Shown here: piece by piece, positions 1 through 4,620 of the stretch
Layout: every line of letters begins with the position of its first letter
Numbering within the stretch: position 1 is the first letter of the stretch
NCBI GenBank assembly: GCA_016218275.1
Contig: JACREK010000171.1
Coordinates: 1-5,326 of the forward strand
Source: Candidatus Gottesmanbacteria bacterium
GTDB taxonomy: Bacteria; Patescibacteriota; Microgenomatia; 2-02-FULL-39-11
DNA: 5,326 nt
Reading direction: 5' to 3'
The notes under the pieces: model-generated
Seen by the model: only the letters and a program-made list of their open reading frames with translations
Databases searched by the model: none
Told to the model about the DNA's origin: nothing
Made by a program: the position numbers and the translations under genes

Positions 1-183
1 ATCATTCATATTGCCGGAGCAGCCTATGCCAAAAATTACGGCAAAGTTTTCTGGAGTAAATCCCAAGTTAGTAAATGCCGTCTTGAGAGCCGCCCAGATA
101 CCGAAATTACCGCATCCAGGACACCAGGTGGGGAAATATCCGTCAAATGCTAAATCAATCTGGTTATTCATATTTCGATTCAT
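1..183 (-). CDS. 2-oxoacid:ferredoxin oxidoreductase, beta subunit (N-terminal part, cut by window edge)
   Basis: This is the first 61 codons of the subunit that binds thiamine pyrophosphate and a [4Fe-4S] cluster in cytoplasmic 2-oxoacid:ferredoxin oxidoreductases, which convert a 2-oxoacid and CoA to acyl-CoA, CO2 and reduced ferredoxin. The signature TWCPGCGNFGI is at residues 19-29, with cysteines C21 and C24. It is followed by GIGCSG at residues 52-57, whose C55 is a further expected cluster ligand. The frame is open to the window edge, so about 200 or more residues are missing, including the thiamine-binding GDG region. I chose ATG at 183 over the in-frame ATG at 171 because only the first has a Shine-Dalgarno sequence (GGTGAGGT, 9 nt upstream). 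The gene starts 28 nt after the alpha stop codon, as expected for a co-translated subunit pair. The substrate (pyruvate, 2-oxoglutarate or other) cannot be read from this part. Confidence 0.93.
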   Translation of the reverse strand, partial: MNRNMNNQIDLAFDGYFPTWCPGCGNFGIWAALKTAFTNLGFTPENFAVIFGIGCSGNMND

Positions 184-192
184 ATTTATAAT

Positions 193-200
193 ACCTCACC
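193..200 (-). promoter_or_regulatory. Ribosome-binding site of the beta subunit, borrowed from a palindromic repeat
   Basis: On the minus strand this reads GGTGAGGT, with its GAGG core about 10 nt before the ATG at 183. It is one of only two good Shine-Dalgarno sequences in the window. It is also one outer arm of the palindromic repeat at 193-238, so in mRNA it could be paired with ACCTCACC from the other arm, which would hide it until ribosomes finishing the alpha subunit open the hairpin. That coupling is inference. Confidence 0.6.
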
Positions 201-238
201 TTAACCCTCTCCTAATAGGAGAGGGAATGGGGTGAGGT
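193..238. repeat. Two-tier palindromic repeat at the alpha/beta junction
   Basis: Outer arms ACCTCACC (193-200) and GGTGAGGT (231-238) are perfect complements. Inner arms CCCTCTCCTA (205-214) and TAGGAGAGGG (216-225) are a perfect 10-bp stem around a single base. The spacers between tiers are 4 and 5 bases. It overlaps the end of the alpha gene: the alpha stop codon (212-214) sits at the tip of the inner stem, and the last eight alpha residues are encoded by the other half. It also supplies the beta ribosome-binding site. From memory, similar CCTCACCYY..CCCTCTCC palindromes are scattered through many bacterial genomes, so I read this as an inserted dispersed element. Confidence 0.85.
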
Positions 239-1966
239 CAACTTTTCCACTTTTTCTAAAACCTCTTCCGGATAAATAGGTCTTCCGGAATATTTTAACA
301 ATTTATTTTTTATCTCTACTCCAGTGACCATATTTATAATCTGACCAAGCTGTCCCGTGGAATTGTTTTCCACAAGTAATGTATTTTTCAAACTCTTCAA
401 AGTTTGGGTCAATTTTTCTTTAGGAAGAGGCCAAATATGGGAAAAATGAAGAAAATTAAATCTATCAGGAAAATCTTCCATTGCAGCAAGTACAGGTCCC
501 TTCATCGATCCCCATGAAATAACAGTCAAAGGCATATCAGACTTTCCATAAAGCTGCGGAAGTTTGGCATCGTCTCTTAAATAAGTCGCGGCTTTTCTAT
601 TTCTTTTGTCTACCTGCTTTATCCTTTCCGCCGCGTCTTCTGTAGTATGTCCGTCTTCGACATGCTCATAGGAATTGGCTTGATGCAAACTTCCCTTCAT
701 ACCAGGAATGACCCTAGGAGAGATTCCGTCATCAGTAATTTGATAACGCTTATAATTGGTAATTTTAAGCAATTCTTCTTGTGTCAATAATTTCCCTCTA
801 TTTATTTGTAATTTGTAATTTGTAATTTGTAATTTGTCTACACTCTGGTGTCCTTCCAAAAGGAATTTATCAGCCATTATAAAAACAGGTGTCTGATATT
901 TATCGGCAAGGTTAAACGCCTCAATCGTGAATTTATAAGCTTCTTCCACATCTCCCGGCGCAAGCACGATTTTAGGGAACTCTCCATGACCGCTATGGAT
1001 GACAAACAGTAAATCTCCCTGCTCTGTCCATGTAGGCATACCGGTGGCAGGCCCGGGTCGTTGACCCATAACTATAACAATCGGTGTCTCTGTAATTCCG
1101 GCAAGAGAAATAGCCTCAACCATGAGCGCAAACCCGCCTCCGGATGTTCCCACCATCGACCTTACTCCTGCCCAAGATGCTCCCAACGCCATGTTGATTA
1201 CCGCAATTTCATCTTCGGCATGTTTAACCACCATACCTGAACGTTCAGCGTTTCCAGCCAGATAATGCAGAAGTACGGATGATGGAGTCATAGGATAGGC
1301 GCAATAGAATTTACATCCGGCGGCAATTGCAGATAGCCCTATCATCTCATTGCCGGTGATGTACATTTGCTCGGAAGCATCTTTTTTTGATAATTTCTTG
1401 GAATATCCCTGTGGATATTTTTCTTTAATGAAGTCATAACCATACCTGCCGGCGGTAATATTTTTACTTATTACCTCTTCACCCTTTTTGGCAAAGTTTT
1501 CGCTAATAAGAGTTTTGAAAATCTCAAAATCGGCATCCAGAAGATACACTATTGCTCCGAGGGCAATATTGTTTAACATGACAGTAGGCAAAGAATTATC
1601 TTTGAGAATTCGGGAGAGCGGTAAATTGATGAATGAGATGTTTTTAGCTCCTGTTTCCAATAGTGTTTTGTCTACTCTTTCTTCATCCAATACGATCACC
1701 CCCCCGTCCTTCACTTCATCTTTGTGAAGTTTAAGCGTCTCTTCATTTAGACACACTAATACATCCACTTTCTGCTCTTGAGAATATATTTCCTGATCGG
1801 AAATCCGTAAGTCAACAACATTGTGGCCTCCGCGGATAAGTGATGGATATTCCGGATATTCAAAAACCCGGTATCCGCTTCGGGTAGCAATTTTGCCTAA
1901 AAGAAGCCCTGTTGTCATTATACCAAAACCGGCTTCTCCGCCAATTTTTACAGTAATATCTATCAT
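212..1966 (-). CDS. 2-oxoacid:acceptor oxidoreductase, fused gamma-alpha subunit
   Basis: The 584-residue protein fuses two parts of a 2-oxoacid:ferredoxin oxidoreductase, as in KorA-type alpha subunits. Residues 1 to about 185 are the gamma domain, starting with VKIGGEAGFGI (6-16) and containing EYPSLIRGGHN. From about residue 205 follows the alpha domain, with NEMIGLSAIAAG, YPMTPSS (224-230, usually YPITPSS), GTSGGGFALM (273-282) and GQRPGPATGMPT. A later stretch (DDGISPRVIPG) and the C-terminal domain with VENNSTGQLGQ (about 533-543) complete the family length. I prefer ATG at 1966 to an in-frame TTG at 2008, which has no usable ribosome-binding site and would add 14 residues with no family match. 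No Shine-Dalgarno precedes 1966 either. Residues 377-388 come from a 7-bp tandem array and the last eight residues from a palindromic repeat. The beta subunit follows directly and a ferredoxin gene precedes it. Exact substrate is unknown. Confidence 0.93.
   Translation of the reverse strand: MIDITVKIGGEAGFGIMTTGLLLGKIATRSGYRVFEYPEYPSLIRGGHNVVDLRISDQEIYSQEQKVDVLVCLNEETLKLHKDEVKDGGVIVLDEERVDKTLLETGAKNISFINLPLSRILKDNSLPTVMLNNIALGAIVYLLDADFEIFKTLISENFAKKGEEVISKNITAGRYGYDFIKEKYPQGYSKKLSKKDASEQMYITGNEMIGLSAIAAGCKFYCAYPMTPSSVLLHYLAGNAERSGMVVKHAEDEIAVINMALGASWAGVRSMVGTSGGGFALMVEAISLAGITETPIVIVMGQRPGPATGMPTWTEQGDLLFVIHSGHGEFPKIVLAPGDVEEAYKFTIEAFNLADKYQTPVFIMADKFLLEGHQSVDKLQITNYKLQINRGKLLTQEELLKITNYKRYQITDDGISPRVIPGMKGSLHQANSYEHVEDGHTTEDAAERIKQVDKRNRKAATYLRDDAKLPQLYGKSDMPLTVISWGSMKGPVLAAMEDFPDRFNFLHFSHIWPLPKEKLTQTLKSLKNTLLVENNSTGQLGQIINMVTGVEIKNKLLKYSGRPIYPEEVLEKVEKLTSPHSLSY
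804..838. repeat. 7-bp tandem array inside the gamma-alpha gene
   Basis: Five head-to-tail units of ATTTGTA (+ strand), four perfect and the fifth (832-838) ending in C. On the coding strand the unit is TACAAAT-like and, because 7 is not a multiple of 3, it cycles through all frames and encodes the low-complexity peptide DKLQITNYKLQI (residues 377-388). The array falls in the linker between the main alpha domain and the DDGISPR region, where family members vary. Gain or loss of one unit would shift the frame; three units would keep it. Confidence 0.9.
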
Positions 1967-1980
1967 ATATATTAAACGGA

Positions 1981-2008
1981 TGTATACCCAACTAACATGA
2001 ATTTGCAA
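1981..2008 (-). promoter_or_regulatory. Possible promoter for the gamma-alpha gene
   Basis: On the minus strand, TTGCAA (2008-2003) and TATACA (1986-1981) are separated by 16 bp, each matching four of six bases of the bacterial housekeeping consensus. Initiation about 7 bp downstream would leave an untranslated leader of only about 8 nt before the ATG at 1966, which fits the absence of a Shine-Dalgarno site. In AT-rich DNA such matches are common, so this is weak. Confidence 0.3.
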
Positions 2009-2017
2009 GCCTTAAGA

Positions 2018-2074
2018 CACCTGGAAGGTGGCCAGCTTGTCCCGAGCGAAGTCGAGGGAGACTCCTTCCAGGTG
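2018..2074. repeat. Hairpin repeat with 11-bp perfect arms and a CCCGAGCGAAGTCGAGGG loop
   Basis: CACCTGGAAGG (2018-2028) and CCTTCCAGGTG (2064-2074) are perfect inverted copies. The 35-nt loop contains CCCGAGCGAAGTCGAGGG (2041-2058), a close relative of the left-end sequence of the TGTCAT elements and of the core inside sufS (3524-3543). It could be one composite element, or an older hairpin into which the core was inserted. Confidence 0.75.
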
Positions 2075-2127
2075 GAGGAATTGGCAAACTCGAGTATGAT
2101 AGGTATATATTCTGTCGGTTGTATTTT

Positions 2128-2165
2128 AAGTTTCCTTCAGAATTTGTGATAGGTAAAGGAAACTT
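2128..2165. repeat. Inverted repeat, 10-bp arms
   Basis: AAGTTTCCTT (2128-2137) and AAGGAAACTT (2156-2165) are perfect complements with an 18-nt loop. Neither strand has a clear T-run after the stem, so I do not call it an intrinsic terminator. I see no second copy in the window; its role is unknown. Confidence 0.6.
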
Positions 2166-2198
2166 TGCGAAGCAATATGAAATTTTCGAAGATGACTA

Positions 2199-2321
2199 TG
2201 TCATTCCGAGCGAAGCGAGGAATCTCTCAACCCTGTGGTGAGCGAAGCCGAACCATTGTTTGAGTGAATATCATCTCGCATTCGCGAGAGATCCCTCGTC
2301 GTTTTACTCCTCGGGATGACA
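2199..2321. repeat. TGTCAT-ended inverted-repeat element, copy 1 (123 bp)
   Basis: Terminal inverted repeats TGTCATTCCGAG (2199-2210) and CTCGGGATGACA (2310-2321) match at 11 of 12 positions. Inside are a short hairpin, TCTCGC/GCGAGA (2274-2289), and CTCTCAA..TTTGAG flanking a 24-bp block (2232-2255). Positions 2222-2264 are identical over 43 bp to 3152-3194 in copy 2. It has no coding capacity, so if mobile it would depend on an enzyme encoded elsewhere (MITE-like). I recall TGTCATCCCGAGC..-type repeats from many bacterial genomes; I cannot name a family. Confidence 0.85.
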
Positions 2322-2373
2322 ATTGAGAATGTCATCTTGCGAGCTAGAAAATTTTATATGCGAGCAAAAAATA

Positions 2374-2631
2374 TCATGGGTAAATCTGTTTACCTGTCTC
2401 ATCGGTTATAATAATCGCGGCTACCGGACATGACTTGGCACTGTCAAGCAGTGTTTCAAAACTCTCCTCCTCCGCAGAAGGCAAAAAAATTGCTTTGGCT
2501 TCATTATCCAAAGCAAAAATCTTTGGAGCTACAGCTACACATGATGCCGCACCTATACAAAGATTCCTATCCACTACCACTGTGACTTTGCCGATTTTCC
2601 GAGGCCCTGAAGGATTTGTATTATTGTTCAT
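2374..2631 (-). CDS. Small single-cluster ferredoxin (three cluster cysteines)
   Basis: An 85-residue cytoplasmic electron carrier. The cluster motif is DRNLCIGAASC (21-31) with the distal cysteine in SCP (67-69). The ligands seen are C25, C31 and C68. The position that holds the second cysteine in a C-x2-C-x2-C motif is Ala28, which by family precedent favours a [3Fe-4S] cluster or a [4Fe-4S] cluster with a non-cysteine ligand. Length and the acidic middle and C-terminal parts (EEESFE, DETGK) fit single-cluster ferredoxins, with about 12 extra residues at the N-terminus. ATG at 2631 is the only ATG upstream of the motif; no Shine-Dalgarno precedes it. Its place just before the 2-oxoacid oxidoreductase genes makes it the likely electron acceptor of that enzyme (inference). 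The stop is TGA, at the expected protein length. Confidence 0.92.
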   Translation of the reverse strand: MNNNTNPSGPRKIGKVTVVVDRNLCIGAASCVAVAPKIFALDNEAKAIFLPSAEEESFETLLDSAKSCPVAAIIITDETGKQIYP

Positions 2632-2707
2632 ATATAAAAAACATTAACAAATATTTTAGACGCTTGCAAGAAGAGATTTTTCAAAGAATCATTTAGAGAA
2701 TCCTAGA

Positions 2708-2743
2708 CCTACCAAGTTCATGCTATAGCAGAAGTTTGGTAGG
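2708..2743. repeat. 36-bp palindromic repeat, copy 1
   Basis: Layout is CCTACCAA - 6 nt - GCTATAGC - 6 nt - TTGGTAGG, an exact 8-6-8-6-8 arrangement whose outer arms pair and whose centre is self-complementary. Its reverse complement matches the copy at 4965-5000 at 33 of 36 positions, including the non-palindromic spacers, so the two share descent and lie in opposite orientations. It begins 2 bp after the stop codon of the scaffold gene and lies 77 bp upstream of the ferredoxin start. On the + strand TTTT follows the stem, too short to call a terminator. Confidence 0.88.
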
Positions 2744-2745
2744 TT

Positions 2746-3117
2746 TTAAGAATTGATAGCTTTTTGTAACACCTCCAAAGGTAAAAGTGCACATTTGAGA
2801 CGAGTCGGTGTGAGAGTTATACCTAACATGTCTAATATATCTTGCGTATTCAGTTTTTTAATCTCGTGAATATTTTTCCTCATTACTTTTTCAGTCAGCA
2901 TGGAAGCTGAAGCCATAGAAATAGCACATCCTTCTCCAGAAAATCTAATATCTTCAATAATTTTTAATTTTTCATTTTTCATTTTTAATTGGATTTCTAT
3001 CTTATCTCCGCAGGCAGAATTATAAAGGGAAAAAGAAGCGGTGGGATTTTTCAGTTTCCCGAAATTCCTGGGATTTTTGTAATGATCTAAAATATTTTCG
3101 CGGTATATATCATCCAT
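2746..3117 (-). CDS. sufU: Fe-S cluster assembly scaffold / sulfur acceptor, SufU/IscU family
   Basis: A 123-residue cytoplasmic protein that accepts sulfur from the cysteine desulfurase and takes part in Fe-S cluster assembly. The N-terminal IYRENILDHYKNPRNFG (4-20) is the family opening. Conserved ligands are C36 and D38 in ACGD, C64 in GEGCAISMASASM (61-73), and C109 in RLKCALLP (106-113). A lysine (K108) precedes the last cysteine, as in SufU, where IscU has a histidine. The gap between the last two cysteines (45 residues) is, however, closer to IscU spacing than to the longer Gram-positive SufU. Residues 43-53 (QLKMKNEKLKI) are encoded by a 7-bp repeat array and form a slightly long beta-hairpin. 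No Shine-Dalgarno precedes ATG 3117. sufS lies upstream, separated only by a repeat element, which supports a SufS-SufU pair. The symbol follows sequence and context; a generic NifU_N scaffold is the alternative. Confidence 0.92.
   Translation of the reverse strand: MDDIYRENILDHYKNPRNFGKLKNPTASFSLYNSACGDKIEIQLKMKNEKLKIIEDIRFSGEGCAISMASASMLTEKVMRKNIHEIKKLNTQDILDMLGITLTPTRLKCALLPLEVLQKAINS
2962..2989. repeat. 7-bp degenerate tandem array inside sufU
   Basis: Four 7-bp units in the order TTTTAAT, TTTTCAT, TTTTCAT, TTTTAAT (+ strand), so the outer and inner pairs match. It encodes the Lys/Asn/Glu-rich stretch at about residues 43-53 of the scaffold, in the surface hairpin before EDIRFSGEGC. As with the array at 804-838, the unit is 7 bp, so single-unit changes would break the frame. 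Confidence 0.75.
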
Positions 3118-3127
3118 AAGTGTAAAT

Positions 3128-3242
3128 TGTCATCCCGACCGAAGTGGAGGGATCTCTCAACCCTGTGGTGAGCGAAGCCGAACCATTGTTTGAGACGGAA
3201 TCTCGCATGCGCGAGAGATTCCTCGACAAGCTCGGAATGACA
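3128..3242. repeat. TGTCAT-ended inverted-repeat element, copy 2 (115 bp)
   Basis: Terminal arms TGTCATCCCGA (3128-3138) and TCGGAATGACA (3232-3242) match at 10 of 11 positions. It takes up nearly all of the gap between the sufS stop (3252) and the sufU start (3117). It contains the same 43-bp block as copy 1, including the 24-bp insert, and the same internal hairpin (TCTCGC/GCGAGA, 3201-3216). Orientation is the same as copies 1 and 3. Confidence 0.87.
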
Positions 3243-3251
3243 GACAGAAAT

Positions 3252-4502
3252 TTATATCTTGAATATCTTCTTTGCTTTCAATATTCCCTCCATTAGCTTA
3301 TCAATCTCATCTTTCGTATTATAGATATAAAAACTGGCACGGCAGGTTGCGGGTATTTTTAATTTCTGGTGCAGTGGCATGGCGCAATGAAAACCGCTTC
3401 TTATGGCAATTCCCTCTTTATCCAAGATCTGTGCCACATCATGAGGATGAATTCCTTTTATGCTGAAACTTATTACTCCTGTTTTATTTTCAGTTGTTTT
3501 TGGTCCGTAGATACGTAAGCCTGCCCCGAGCGGAGTCGAGGGGTAACTTAATTCACTTAATCGACTTAATGCATATTCTGTCAGCATTTTCTCGTGTTTA
3601 AATATATTTTCCATTCCCAGTTTTTCCAGATAATCAACGGCTGCTCCTAGTCCAATTGTATCTGCAATATTTGGTGTTCCTGCCTCAAATTTATAGGGTA
3701 AACCATTCCATAGAGAATGATCCAAATACACTTCTCTTATCATATCTCCGCCGCCCATAAATGGCGGCATCTCTTCCAATAGATGCTTTTTTCCATATAA
3801 GAATCCTATGCCTGTTGGACCCAGCATTTTATGTGCAGAAACTGCGAGAAAATCACATTCTAAATCTTCTACTTTAATCGGCATTCTCGGAACACTCTGA
3901 GCCCCATCAATTAAAAACAGTGCTCCAACTTCATGAGCCATCTTACCTATCTTTGCGACGGGATTGATAGTTCCCAGGACATTGGAAATATGAACTATAG
4001 AAACAAGTTTTGTTTTGGTGGAAAGCAGTCTTTTATATTCCTTTAAATCCAGATAACCCTCTGCATTTATGGGAATAAATCGTAAGTTTACACCTTTTTC
4101 TTTAGCGACTAATTGCCATGGTATGAGATTGCTATGATGCTCACTTTCAGAAAGAATAATTTCATCTCCTTTTTTAAGAAAAGCTCTTCCCCAACTGTAA
4201 GCGACTAAATTAATCGCTTCGGTTGCGTTTCTGACAAAAATAATTTCCTGTGCTCCCTTTGCACCTATAAATTTAGCTACTCTTTCCCGAGCTTTTTCAT
4301 ACATCGCCGTTGCTTCTTCAGCCAAAGTATGTATACCTCTGTGTATATTGGCATTGTGATTGGAATAATAATCAACCAAAGCATCAATCACTGCTTGAGG
4401 TTTTTGAGTGGTGGCGGCATTATCCAGGTAAACCAATGGTTTACCATTAATTAGTCTTTTTAATATCGGAAAATCTTCGCGTATTTTAGAAACGTTCAGC
4501 AT
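3252..4502 (-). CDS. sufS: Cysteine desulfurase, SufS type (PLP-dependent)
   Basis: The 416-residue enzyme removes sulfur from L-cysteine, giving alanine and an enzyme persulfide that feeds Fe-S cluster assembly. Visible landmarks: YLDNAATTQKP (25-35), NIHRGIHTLAEEA (52-64), SEHHSN with H123 stacking on PLP (119-124), the PLP-phosphate region IDGAQSV with D199 and Q202, the Schiff-base lysine K225 in SAHKMLGPTGIG, EAGTPNI (273-279), and the catalytic C373 in RSGFHCAMP (368-376), the short active loop typical of group II enzymes. R388 in CRASFYIYNT matches the substrate-carboxylate arginine. Length is normal. Residues about 320-327 (YPSTPLGA) come from a repeat core (3524-3543) and lengthen a surface loop before LRIYGP. 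ATG 4502 gives the normal N-terminus, MLNVSKIREDFPIL, but has no Shine-Dalgarno. It lies between a Rieske ferredoxin gene and sufU, each separated by a repeat element. Confidence 0.97.
   Translation of the reverse strand: MLNVSKIREDFPILKRLINGKPLVYLDNAATTQKPQAVIDALVDYYSNHNANIHRGIHTLAEEATAMYEKARERVAKFIGAKGAQEIIFVRNATEAINLVAYSWGRAFLKKGDEIILSESEHHSNLIPWQLVAKEKGVNLRFIPINAEGYLDLKEYKRLLSTKTKLVSIVHISNVLGTINPVAKIGKMAHEVGALFLIDGAQSVPRMPIKVEDLECDFLAVSAHKMLGPTGIGFLYGKKHLLEEMPPFMGGGDMIREVYLDHSLWNGLPYKFEAGTPNIADTIGLGAAVDYLEKLGMENIFKHEKMLTEYALSRLSELSYPSTPLGAGLRIYGPKTTENKTGVISFSIKGIHPHDVAQILDKEGIAIRSGFHCAMPLHQKLKIPATCRASFYIYNTKDEIDKLMEGILKAKKIFKI
3524..3543. repeat. Repeat core embedded in the sufS coding sequence
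   Basis: A 20-bp stretch beginning CCCCGAGCGGAGTCG and ending GAGGGG on the + strand. It differs by one internal base (G for A) from the core CCCGAGCGAAGTCGAGGG at 2041-2058, and has one extra C and G at the ends. It resembles the left-end sequence of the TGTCAT elements. It is in frame and encodes about YPSTPLGA in a loop that is shorter in typical SufS proteins. Confidence 0.7.
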
Positions 4503-4513
4503 AAAAATTTAGG

Positions 4514-4612
4514 TGTCATTCTGAACGAAGTGAAGAATCTCTCAACTTGTTTGAGTGAATACTCGCATTCGCGAGAGATCCTTCGCCCCGTTAAGCGGGG
4601 CTCAGGATGACG
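4514..4612. repeat. TGTCAT-ended inverted-repeat element, copy 3 (99 bp), without the 24-bp insert
   Basis: Terminal arms TGTCATTCTGA (4514-4524) and TCAGGATGACG (4602-4612) pair at 9 of 11 positions. It keeps the CTCTCAAC..TTGTTTGAG region (4537-4555) and the internal CTCGC/GCGAG hairpin, but lacks the 24-bp block found in copies 1 and 2. Near its right end it has a private GC-rich hairpin, GCCCCG/CGGGGC (4585-4601). It fills most of the gap between the Rieske gene stop (4621) and the sufS start (4502). Confidence 0.85.
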
Positions 4613-4620
4613 TATTGGGT

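Larger units (their letters stand above)
1967..2373. other. 407-bp intergenic region filled with repeat elements
   Basis: The longest gap in the window, between the ferredoxin and gamma-alpha genes. I find no convincing reading frame in it. Reading upward it holds a possible promoter (1981-2008), an 11-bp-arm hairpin with a repeat core in its loop (2018-2074), an inverted repeat with 10-bp arms (2128-2165) and a full TGTCAT-ended element (2199-2321). At 2330-2345 a further TGTCATCTTGCGAGCT looks like the truncated left end of another such element. The heptamer TGCGAGC occurs at 2338-2344 and again at 2359-2365. Confidence 0.8.

Noticed and set aside
1488..1727. Open frame on the + strand within the gamma-alpha gene
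   Set aside because: It lies opposite a well-supported coding sequence, has no recognisable domain and no ribosome-binding site. The same applies to + strand frames at 11-235, 2435-2647 and 3272-3466.
1967..2008. TTG start at 2008 for the gamma-alpha gene
   Set aside because: It adds 14 residues before the family's normal N-terminus, and the only purine-rich sequence (AAGG) is too close to the TTG to act as a ribosome-binding site.
1967..2373. tRNA or other structured RNA gene in the longest gap
   Set aside because: I found no cloverleaf arms, T-loop motif or known RNA motif; the visible structure is explained by inverted repeats.
2632..2700. Promoter upstream of the ferredoxin gene
   Set aside because: TTGAAA and TTGCAA boxes can be found, but the best -10 partners have poor matches or spacing (20 bp), so it is not distinguishable from AT-rich background.
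2708..2747. Palindrome followed by TTTT as an intrinsic terminator
   Set aside because: The T-run is only four bases and is on the + strand, where no gene ends. On the transcribed minus strand the stem is not followed by T residues.
2199..3242. CRISPR-like array from repeated blocks
   Set aside because: The repeats are about 900 bp apart with genes between them, carry terminal inverted repeats, and show no regular spacers.
4585..4601. GC-rich hairpin GCCCCG/CGGGGC as a terminator of the Rieske transcript
   Set aside because: On the minus strand the stem is followed by GAAGGATC, with no T-run, and the hairpin is part of a repeat element.
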